NCBI GenBank assembly: GCA_030740295.1
Contig: JASLXP010000577.1
Span: 1 to 12,980 of the forward strand
DNA: 12,980 nt
DNA from: Planctomycetota bacterium
GTDB lineage: Bacteria; Planctomycetota; PUPC01; JACPCR01
Reading direction: 5' to 3'
The position numbers and the translations under genes are program-made. This document shows positions 1 to 6,269 of the stretch, in pieces. The notes below the pieces were generated by a model. That model searched no databases. It was not told the origin of the DNA and saw only the letters and a program-made list of their open reading frames with translations. How positions within the stretch are numbered: position 1 is the stretch's first letter; each line of letters starts with the position of its first letter.

Positions 1-12
1 CGCCGCCACGCA

Positions 13-1179
13 TCACACAAAGCCAAACGAGTACAGCTTCGCCTCCACACTTTCTAAGACGAATCGCAGCCGGTAGTTCCCGCGGACCAGCTCACCGCCT
101 ACCTGCCACGCGACCTTTGCCTCCAGGCTATCGCTCTCAGAAAAGAAACTCTTCTGGGCCTCAAAGCCTGGCACCACTTCAGCATTTGCCGCGTTGCGGA
201 CCTCCACCTTCACTCCATCCAGACCGGCGCCGTTCACCACGAGTCGGCCGCCTTCATACTCGAATGGTATGGTGGTGATCGTACCTTCCAATGCCCCTCG
301 TTCCCTTTGCACGTATCCCCAGCCATCCACGCGCAGCCTGGCCAGGCCCACGCCCCAGGGACGCAATTCCCATGAATAATCGGGCTTGTTCCAGGCAGTG
401 TGTTTCGTCGTCAGATAATCGGGCGCTTCGGGATCGGCAAAGTAGCTCGCAGGCATGCCGCAGTAATAGAGCCAGAGCTCGTTGCCGACGCGCACCGGGA
501 TGCACGTGCGGTCGCGGCCGCTGTCCCATTCGCCGCAGTTGCCGTGAGGCATGTTGATCGCACCGCGTTTAACGCGCCAGTAATGCCGGCCGTCACGTGA
601 GATTGCCAGAGCCTTCTGCACGTGCTGATTGAAGTGAAAGTAGAACGCATCGTAGTGGAACATGAGGTGGCCATTCTCACGCCAGATGACCGAATCATGA
701 ATCTCCTCCTCCCATGGATTCTCCGCGGCATCCGGATCGATCGGCAAAGGGCCTGAGCAGTAAGGCGAAACGGGTGAGATGACGTTGTCCGGATCTTCCC
801 GCAACCACACAGTGCGCTGCCAGTGAATGAGATCCGGGCTCGTGAAGATAACGGCGCCTCGCCCCGCATGGCAGCCCATCAGCAGCATGGCCTTGTAGCG
901 CCTCTTCGGATTCTTGTCGTGATCGTCGCGAATCAGATGGAAACCAACCGAAATATCACCGACGAGCACCGGCTCAAGATCGGGCAGCGTGTACCACGCT
1001 TCCGCATCCGCCGAGACGACTACCGACCACGCCCGATGCTCGACCCCATCGATGTGCCTGTAAGTGCCGCAGATGCCCTTGTAACGGCGATCCGGATCGC
1101 GTTCATCAGTGTCCTCAAGAAAGACCGGCCGCCAGAACACACTCGGAAACGGCTCGCCATTGAGCGACAGTTTCGACAT
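13..1179 (-). CDS. C-terminal fragment of the propeller gene (GH43/GH32-like five-bladed part plus beta-sandwich)
   Basis: This 388-residue frame carries FWRPVFLEDTD, RYKGICG, SADAEAW, RYKAMLLMG, SPDLIHW, EEIHDSVIW, SRDGRHYW and a C-terminal beta-rich region (GGRLVVNGAGLDGVKVEVRN to LRFVLESVEAKLYSFGF). That order is typical of uncharacterised glycosyl-hydrolase-like propeller proteins abundant in planctomycetes and verrucomicrobia (family knowledge, not a search). Its ATG has no convincing ribosome site, and in the repaired gene it is an internal methionine. As it stands it lacks the first blades, so activity is doubtful. Confidence 0.62.
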   Translation of the reverse strand: MSKLSLNGEPFPSVFWRPVFLEDTDERDPDRRYKGICGTYRHIDGVEHRAWSVVVSADAEAWYTLPDLEPVLVGDISVGFHLIRDDHDKNPKRRYKAMLLMGCHAGRGAVIFTSPDLIHWQRTVWLREDPDNVISPVSPYCSGPLPIDPDAAENPWEEEIHDSVIWRENGHLMFHYDAFYFHFNQHVQKALAISRDGRHYWRVKRGAINMPHGNCGEWDSGRDRTCIPVRVGNELWLYYCGMPASYFADPEAPDYLTTKHTAWNKPDYSWELRPWGVGLARLRVDGWGYVQRERGALEGTITTIPFEYEGGRLVVNGAGLDGVKVEVRNAANAEVVPGFEAQKSFFSESDSLEAKVAWQVGGELVRGNYRLRFVLESVEAKLYSFGFV

Positions 1180-2348
1180 GTCGTAAGGCTCATCCGCCAG
1201 TGAATGCCATCAGTACTGCTGGCCCGGCCGGGCATCCAGTTGCTGCGAAGGTTGCCCTGCCCCATGTATTGCATCTTGAAACCGTCTTCCGTCTTTCGGA
1301 CGTCGCACCAGGCAAAATGGCCGTCCAGCGGGTGTTCGATTTCGCCTTCGAAGGTCAGTGGGGCAGCTTCCTTTTCCCATTGTCCCAGGCAGTGCTCCAC
1401 GCCGCGCATTTCAGCAAGCTCGAGATTGTCGAGGAAGACAATCTTTCGAGGCTCCGCACTCGTTAGTGCGGGCACTTCGAGCTGATCGAAATAAAGCTGA
1501 TTGGCCGCGCTCATCATGAAACCGATGCTTGAGTATTTACGGCAGTCGCGCTGAACGAAGTAGTTTCGAGACGGGCAGTCGTAAGCGCCGCGGGCTTCGT
1601 AGTGATCGCCAAAAGTCGCGCCGCCGAATCGAGTGAAAAAGACGTGACGCCGCGTCGTGTTCAGAAAGAACATCCAGATGACACCGTGCTGATCGACGGC
1701 CAGCGCGGGGCGCCAGAATTCTTCAAGATGAGATCTGAAAGAACCGGTCTTGCCCACGCTTGGCAGCGAGCTGCTTACCCGGCGCTTGAGAAGAATCTCA
1801 CTCGAGCGAAGGAAGTCATGAACTTGCCAACCGTCACCTTCGTTGACCGCATAGGAAACTGTGCTCCCTCCACCCGGCCTCATACGACCATAGATTTCAG
1901 GATGCCGCTGCAGGTCGACCTTTCCCTCGCCCTGGTAAGCGATGACGACGGTCCCGAGGTCCGTCACCGCAATCGACGGCCAGGAACTACAGAAGTAGGC
2001 CACCATCTCTGCCCCCGGCTCGCCACGACTGTCCTTCCGTTGGCTCCCATCAAACACGGAATAAAACACCCGGCGATCACGCTCGAACGCGATGTGACGT
2101 TTGCCCGCAGAGTCCACAAATACGTTTGGGTGTTCACCATTCTCATCGACCAGGGTTTCGCCGCGCCCGATGACAGTTTCATACAGCGCCTCTTCTCTGG
2201 TCATATAGATCGCGAGTGAGCCGTCCGGCAGAAACAGAGCATCTCCCAATGTACACCCGGCATCGCCAATCGTGATCGGATCAGCCCAGGCCGAGCTTTC
2301 CTTAATCTTTCCAACAGGTGAATCACCCGCTGCATCGGCTGAGGACAT
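1020..2348 (-). CDS. Middle fragment of the propeller gene (last ~59 residues out of frame)
   Basis: The frame opens 12 bases after the TAG that ends the preceding fragment. About 383 residues are propeller-like, including HPNVFVDSAGKRHIAFERDR, FWRPALAVDQHGVIWMFFLN and STDGIHW. Immediately after STDGIHW the frame loses register: the remaining ~59 residues are rich in Arg, Ser and Thr, unlike the rest, and overlap the start of the downstream fragment. The true continuation is ADEPYDMSKLSLNGEP in the neighbouring frame. The last part should therefore not be read as protein. Confidence 0.6.
   Translation of the reverse strand: MSSADAAGDSPVGKIKESSAWADPITIGDAGCTLGDALFLPDGSLAIYMTREEALYETVIGRGETLVDENGEHPNVFVDSAGKRHIAFERDRRVFYSVFDGSQRKDSRGEPGAEMVAYFCSSWPSIAVTDLGTVVIAYQGEGKVDLQRHPEIYGRMRPGGGSTVSYAVNEGDGWQVHDFLRSSEILLKRRVSSSLPSVGKTGSFRSHLEEFWRPALAVDQHGVIWMFFLNTTRRHVFFTRFGGATFGDHYEARGAYDCPSRNYFVQRDCRKYSSIGFMMSAANQLYFDQLEVPALTSAEPRKIVFLDNLELAEMRGVEHCLGQWEKEAAPLTFEGEIEHPLDGHFAWCDVRKTEDGFKMQYMGQGNLRSNWMPGRASSTDGIHWRMSLTTCRNCRSMASRFRVCSGGRSFLRTLMNAIRIAVTRASAALTGTSMGSSIGRGR
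1194..1198 (-). other. One-base deletion (frameshift) in the propeller gene
   Basis: On the minus strand the text reads CAC-TGG-CGG-ATG-AGC, which leaves the propeller frame. Adding one G after TGG gives CAC-TGG-GCG-GAT-GAG-CCT, joining STDGIHW smoothly to ADEPYDMSKLSLNGEP in the downstream frame. The downstream frame is itself closed by TGA a few codons above its ATG, as expected if it is only a continuation. The lesion lies in a short G run, where both natural slippage and read errors are common. Confidence 0.65.
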
Positions 2349-2360
2349 CCGGATGCCACC

Positions 2361-2363
2361 CTA
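2361..2363 (-). other. In-frame premature TAG in the propeller gene
   Basis: The reading frame is open on both sides: FEH, stop, GGIRMSSADAAG. Aligned with a later blade of the same protein (DRLHVIFEH-stop-GGIRMSS against GKRHIAFER-D-RRVFYSV), the stop falls at a position normally occupied by an amino acid. One substitution from CAG, GAG, AAG or a similar codon explains it. TAG is used as a genuine terminator by two other genes here (the SGNH and HD genes), so codon reassignment is unlikely. Confidence 0.65.
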
Positions 2364-2723
2364 GTGCTCAAAGATGACATGGAGCCGGTCGGCCTCATCC
2401 ATTGCAAGGCAGACGTTGCGCAGGTCGTCAGCCTCGTAAAAAGGCGTCCCTGAATCGGCTTTTCCTGCCAGCACGACCGGTTCATTGAATTCGCCGCCCA
2501 CGTCATCGGGAGAATTCGAGACGCTCAACTGGAGAAAGTTCTGTTCACGCACATTCCGGCTGTCTATGAATGCGCAGAACCATATGCCCTTCGAATTGCG
2601 AGCAATGTGCCGTCCATGATTGGCAAAGGGCATGTTGACTTCCAGCTTGGGCAAAACCGCGGAGCCGGGCAGGACCTCTTCATCAAGATGAAAGCGTCGC
2701 GACTTTTGAGTGATCTCATGCAT
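2361..2723 (-). CDS. N-terminal fragment of the propeller gene, ending at a premature TAG
   Basis: This 120-residue frame starts at ATG and runs into TAG. It contains blade-like strands (HIARNSKGIWFCAF, NVCLAMDEADRLHVIFEH) and stops in the middle of a blade, so it is unlikely to fold alone. The frame continues without a shift into the next fragment after TAG-GGT-GGC-ATC-CGG-ATG. An AGGGTGG stretch overlapping the stop could act as a ribosome site for restart at that ATG. No clear Shine-Dalgarno sequence precedes its own ATG. Confidence 0.6.
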   Translation of the reverse strand: MHEITQKSRRFHLDEEVLPGSAVLPKLEVNMPFANHGRHIARNSKGIWFCAFIDSRNVREQNFLQLSVSNSPDDVGGEFNEPVVLAGKADSGTPFYEADDLRNVCLAMDEADRLHVIFEH

Positions 2724-2816
2724 GACAGAATGCGGCTTTCTTTATGTGCTGTGTTTGATACAAAATCTTCCGTCACCACTAACCCATCCGCCAGAGACGC
2801 TCAACCGTTTCCCTCT
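2724..2816. promoter_or_regulatory. Divergent intergenic region between the propeller gene and polA
   Basis: These 93 bases separate two divergent start codons, so promoters for both should lie here or just inside the flanking genes. TTGATA (2755-2760) on the plus strand resembles a -35 box, but no good -10 sits at the right distance. No clear operator palindrome is seen. The assignment rests on gene geometry only. Confidence 0.3.
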
Positions 2817-5636
2817 ATGCCCACCCAGCAATCTCTCTTTGATCAGCCGAACGAGAAACCTAAGAAGCTCTTCCTCCTCGACGGAATGGCCCTTATCTAT
2901 CGCTCTTACTTCGCGCTCATTCGAAACCCGATGTACACCTCACGAGGCATCAACACCTCGGCGGTTTTCGGGCTCTTGAACACGGTGCAGGAGATCCTGA
3001 AGAAAGAGCAACCGACCCATATCGGGGCGGCTTTCGACACTCCGGAACCCACCCACCGGCACAAAGAATTTCCACAATACAAAGCACAGCGCCAGGCCAT
3101 GCCCGAAGAGCTCAGCGCTCAGATTCCTTACGTTTTCAGACTGCTCGAAGGTTTCAAAATTCCTGTCATTCGTGTGCCCGGCGCGGAGGCGGATGACATC
3201 ATTGGCACGATGGCCAAAGAGGCCGAACCAGCCGGCTTCCAAACCTATATGGTCACGCCCGACAAGGATTTTCAGCAGCTCGTGTCCGACAAGACGGTCG
3301 TGTACAAACCAGGACGTCAGGGCGGGCAACCTGAAATCCTGGGCGTCGCGGAAGTTCTGGACAAATGGAAGATCGAGCGCATCGACCAGGTCATCGACAT
3401 CCTCGGCCTCATGGGCGACAGCTCGGACAACATCCCGGGCGTCCCCGGCGTCGGCGAAAAGACGGCACAGAAACTCATCGCGCAATTCGGCACGGTTGAG
3501 AACCTGTTGGAGAACACGGACCAGCTAAAGGGAAAGCAAAAGGAACGAGTGGAAGAAAACGCCGATGAGGCCCGCCTCTCAAAGCGATTGGTCACCATCC
3601 TCACAGACGTGGAACACGGCGTGACGTTCGATGCTCTTGAAGGTCAAGAGATGGACGAGGCCGCGCTGAAGCCGCTTTTCATGGAATTGGAATTTGAGAC
3701 TCTGGGAAAGAAATTCTTCGGAAAGAATTTCAGTGTCGGCTCCACCCGTGCGACCGTTCAGAGAGAGAAACGGGAGAAAGAAATACAGGCCACTCTTTTT
3801 GATGACGAGCCGACAAAGATGGGCTCACTTGAAGGCGTGCCGCACGAATACCACATCGTAAAAACAGCCGAAGAGAGAGCCGCTCTCATTGCTGAGCTGA
3901 AGAAACAGAAGGCCATCTGTTTTGATACCGAGACCACCGGCCTTGACCCGCGGAAGGCCCTGCCCCTCGGCCTCTCGTTCTCGTTCAAGCCGCATACCGG
4001 CTACTACGTCGTCTGTCCCGACGATTATAAAGAAGCCATCGCGGCCATCGAAGAATTCCGGCCCATCTTTGAAGACGAGGCCATCGAGAAGATCGGGCAC
4101 AACATCAAATACGATCTCACGCTCCTCAAATGGCACGGCTTTGAGGTCAAAGGCAAATTCATGGACACCATGATCGCCCACATGATGACCGAGCCCGAGG
4201 TAAATAAGCTGGAGCTCGATCACCTGGCGACGCTTTACCTCAACTACGAAAAAATCCCGACCAGCCAGCTCATCGGTGAAAAGGGCGACGATCAGAAGAG
4301 CATGCGAGACGTGCCGCTGGGTCAGCTTGCCGAGTACGCATGTGAAGACGCAGACATCACGCTCCAAATCAGCGAAGTCATCCGGCAGAGCGTAAGTGAA
4401 CGGGAGGCTGAGCAGCTTTGCTATGAAGTTGAGTGCCCGCTGACGACCGTTCTCGTCAACATGGAATACGAAGGCATCCGCATCGATACGGACGCGCTGC
4501 GCGAGTTTTCAGAATACCTGGATCAGGAAATAGAAAAGCTTCAGAAGAAGGTCTTCGATGCGGCAGGGGAGAAGTTCAATCTCGATTCGCCAAAGCAGAT
4601 CGCGGCGATCCTCTTCGACAAAATGGACCTCGATCCAAAGCCTCAGAAGACGGCGACCGGCCAGTACTCAACTAAGGAGGCCGAACTGGTTCGCCTGTCC
4701 AAGTCGCACCCCATCATCCAGGACATTCTTGACTACCGTACTGCTGCCAAGCTCAACTCGGTTTACGTCAACCAGCTTCCAGCCACGGCTGATCCCGACA
4801 CCAACCGCGTGCATACCCACTACAGCCAGGCTTGGACGGCTACCGGGCGTATGCAGTCCAACAACCCGAACCTGCAAACCATCCCAATTCGAAAGGAGCT
4901 CGGTAAGGAAATTCGGAAGGCATTCATCCCGCGTGACGAAAACTACCAGATCCTCGCAGCCGACTACTCGCAGATCGAGCTCCGCATCCTCGCCGAGCTC
5001 AGCCAGGACCAGGGACTGGTCGAAGCATTCATTAACGACGAAGATATCCATACCATCACTGCGGCGAAGGTCTTCAAAATCGATAAGGAAGAGGTCAATC
5101 GAGAAATGCGCAACCGCGCCAAGGCAGTGAATTACGGCATCGGATACGGCGTCGGTGTTCAGCGACTCCAACGCGATTTGAACATCACTCGAACCGAAGC
5201 GAGGGCGCTCATCGACGGTTACTGGGAACAATTCCCCGGCGTCGCGGCATACCGGGACAGCACCCTCGAGTTCGCCAGAGAGCACGAATACTCCATCACA
5301 CTTACAGGGCGTCGCCGATACTTGCGGAACATAAACTCTCGCAACTGGACTCTTCGGGGCAGCGATGAACGTTTCGCCATCAACTTCCGCATCCAGGGCA
5401 CTGCGGCAGACCTGCTCAAACTAGCCATGATCAAGGTTTATCGAACGCTCACGGAGGGCGGCTTCAAAACAAAAATGCTGCTCACTGTTCACGACGAACT
5501 GGTCTTTGATCTTTTCAAGGAAGAAGCAGAAGAAGTTATGCCGCTGATAGAGCGAGATATGAAATCCGCGCTTGAAATGAAAGTGCCAATCGTTGTAGAA
5601 ATGGGCACCGGCGAGAACTGGTTGGAGGCACATTGA
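2817..5636 (+). CDS. polA: DNA polymerase I
   Basis: A 939-residue Pol I that fills gaps and removes RNA primers during replication and repair. All three domains look complete. The 5'-nuclease (about residues 18-300) has FLLDGMALIYR, acidic D126/D127, TPDKD (149-151) and GDSSDNIPGVPGVGEKTA (from about 200). The 3'-5' exonuclease (about 360-540) keeps DTETTG (D370, E372), N429-x3-D433 and Y507-x3-D511, so proofreading is predicted active. The polymerase domain has TATGRMQSNNPNLQ, motif A ADYSQIELR (D716), the O-helix RAKAVNYG (Tyr773 where E. coli has Phe762) and motif C VHDE (H892-D893-E894). The start at MPTQQSLFDQ is chosen because upstream in-frame residues are non-family sequence reaching into the divergent gene; no clear Shine-Dalgarno precedes it. 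Two QxxLF motifs (residues 4-8 and 324-328) resemble sliding-clamp-binding peptides. Confidence 0.97.
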   Translation: MPTQQSLFDQPNEKPKKLFLLDGMALIYRSYFALIRNPMYTSRGINTSAVFGLLNTVQEILKKEQPTHIGAAFDTPEPTHRHKEFPQYKAQRQAMPEELSAQIPYVFRLLEGFKIPVIRVPGAEADDIIGTMAKEAEPAGFQTYMVTPDKDFQQLVSDKTVVYKPGRQGGQPEILGVAEVLDKWKIERIDQVIDILGLMGDSSDNIPGVPGVGEKTAQKLIAQFGTVENLLENTDQLKGKQKERVEENADEARLSKRLVTILTDVEHGVTFDALEGQEMDEAALKPLFMELEFETLGKKFFGKNFSVGSTRATVQREKREKEIQATLFDDEPTKMGSLEGVPHEYHIVKTAEERAALIAELKKQKAICFDTETTGLDPRKALPLGLSFSFKPHTGYYVVCPDDYKEAIAAIEEFRPIFEDEAIEKIGHNIKYDLTLLKWHGFEVKGKFMDTMIAHMMTEPEVNKLELDHLATLYLNYEKIPTSQLIGEKGDDQKSMRDVPLGQLAEYACEDADITLQISEVIRQSVSEREAEQLCYEVECPLTTVLVNMEYEGIRIDTDALREFSEYLDQEIEKLQKKVFDAAGEKFNLDSPKQIAAILFDKMDLDPKPQKTATGQYSTKEAELVRLSKSHPIIQDILDYRTAAKLNSVYVNQLPATADPDTNRVHTHYSQAWTATGRMQSNNPNLQTIPIRKELGKEIRKAFIPRDENYQILAADYSQIELRILAELSQDQGLVEAFINDEDIHTITAAKVFKIDKEEVNREMRNRAKAVNYGIGYGVGVQRLQRDLNITRTEARALIDGYWEQFPGVAAYRDSTLEFAREHEYSITLTGRRRYLRNINSRNWTLRGSDERFAINFRIQGTAADLLKLAMIKVYRTLTEGGFKTKMLLTVHDELVFDLFKEEAEEVMPLIERDMKSALEMKVPIVVEMGTGENWLEAH

Positions 5637-5647
5637 TCTTTTTGTTG

Positions 5648-5668
5648 CTGCAGGCTGCCAGCCTGTAG
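5648..5668. repeat. Inverted repeat behind polA, member of a dispersed repeat family
   Basis: CAGGCTG-C-CAGCCTG is a perfect 7-bp inverted repeat, extended by further pairs on each side. It lies between polA and the SYLF gene. Its minus strand contains ACAGGCTGGCAGC, found exactly again at 12782-12794. No T run follows the hairpin on either strand, so a simple intrinsic terminator is not well supported. Confidence 0.6.
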
Positions 5669-5697
5669 TTATCCCTGTCATAAGGTGACACACCCTC

Positions 5698-5703
5698 AGG
5701 AGG
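5698..5703 (+). promoter_or_regulatory. Shine-Dalgarno site AGGAGG of the SYLF gene
   Basis: A perfect AGGAGG lies five bases before ATG at 5709. It decides the start in favour of MRTAHLTIALL over an ATG eight codons upstream. It also shows that this organism uses Shine-Dalgarno initiation for at least some genes. Confidence 0.85.
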
Positions 5704-5708
5704 CCGAC

Positions 5709-6265
5709 ATGAGAACAGCACACTTAACCATTGCACTGCTTACGATATCCGCATTCCTCACTTCCAGTGTGAATGCTGAATTCAAGAATCCATTCAAGAA
5801 GAAGACCGACAAGCAGCGTACTAAGGAGGTCAATGAAGCTATTGACCTTCTCAAAGGTAAGGATCCGAGCATCAAAGAGATGTTCAAGAAATCTAACGGG
5901 TACGCGGTCTTCCCAAATGTCGCCAAGGCCGGCCTGGGTGTTGGGGGAGCGATTGGCAAGGGCCAGCTCTTTCAGGATGGAAAGCTCCTCGGCTCAACAT
6001 CCCTGAAACAAGCGTCCTTCGGCCTGCAACTCGGAGGGCAAACTTACAGCGAGGTTATCTTCTTTGAGAATGCGAAGGCACTGAAAAAATTCAAATCCGG
6101 AAAGTTTGAGCTCGGCGCACAGGTCTCAGCCGTCGCCATCACGAGGGGGCAGCCGCTGGAGCACAATTCAATAATGGCATCGCAGTTTTCACAATGACCA
6201 AAAAAGGATTGATGTACGAAGCCGCAGTGGCCGGGCAAAGGTTCGATTTCAAACCGGCGAAGTAA
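5709..6265 (+). pseudogene. Secreted SYLF-domain (YSC84-like lipid-binding) protein, frameshifted near the C-terminus
   Basis: The N-terminus is a signal peptide (MRTAHLTIALLTISAFLTSSVNA, probable cleavage before EF), so the mature protein is exported. The body matches the SYLF/YSC84 family: SNGYAVFPNVAKAGLGVGGAIGKGQLF, then a glycine-rich core. Homologues bind lipids; the bacterial role is poorly defined. The unshifted frame ends at 6197 with a tail (RGQPLEHNSIMASQFSQ) unlike the family. Adding one G to the G5 run at 6145-6149 restores GAAAGAQFNNGIAVFTMTKK and GLMYEAAVAGQRFDFKPAK, the expected family C-terminus, for 185 residues in all. Only the last ~40 residues are affected. It follows polA by 72 bases and its restored stop lies four bases from the stop of the convergent SGNH gene. 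Sequencing error or a genuine lesion are both possible. Confidence 0.85.
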
Positions 6266-6269
6266 GTAC

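Larger units (their letters stand above)
13..2723 (-). pseudogene. Double beta-propeller sialidase/glycoside-hydrolase-like gene, broken by a stop and a frameshift
   Basis: Three consecutive minus-strand reading frames are pieces of one gene. The first two are in the same frame, separated only by TAG and four codons; the third is joined by restoring one G. The repaired gene is exactly 903 codons plus TGA. The N-terminal ~330 residues look like a BNR/sialidase-type propeller with repeated blades (for example DRLHVIFEH and GKRHIAFER). The rest resembles five-bladed GH43/GH32-like propellers, with recurring S-x-D-x-x-x-W motifs (STDGIHW, SADAEAW, SPDLIHW, SRDGRHYW). It ends in a beta-strand-rich domain closing with LYSFGF. 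No signal peptide is visible, so the product would be cytoplasmic unless the true start lies elsewhere. A carbohydrate-active role is inferred from fold; substrate and catalytic residues cannot be named. It is divergent from polA. Either a decaying gene or sequencing errors could explain the lesions. Confidence 0.72.

Noticed and set aside
1602..2219. A 205-residue plus-strand frame inside the propeller gene
   Set aside because: The minus-strand propeller repeats explain this DNA; the plus-strand translation is low-complexity and motif-free.
2755..2785. A sigma70 promoter for polA (TTGATA with TAACCC)
   Set aside because: The spacing (19 bases) and the -10 match are poor, so it is not listed as a promoter.
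2607..2816. An N-terminal extension of polA by 70 residues
   Set aside because: The extra residues are antisense to the propeller gene, unlike any Pol I N-terminus, and begin without a ribosome site. MPTQQSLFDQ followed by the first nuclease strand is the better start.
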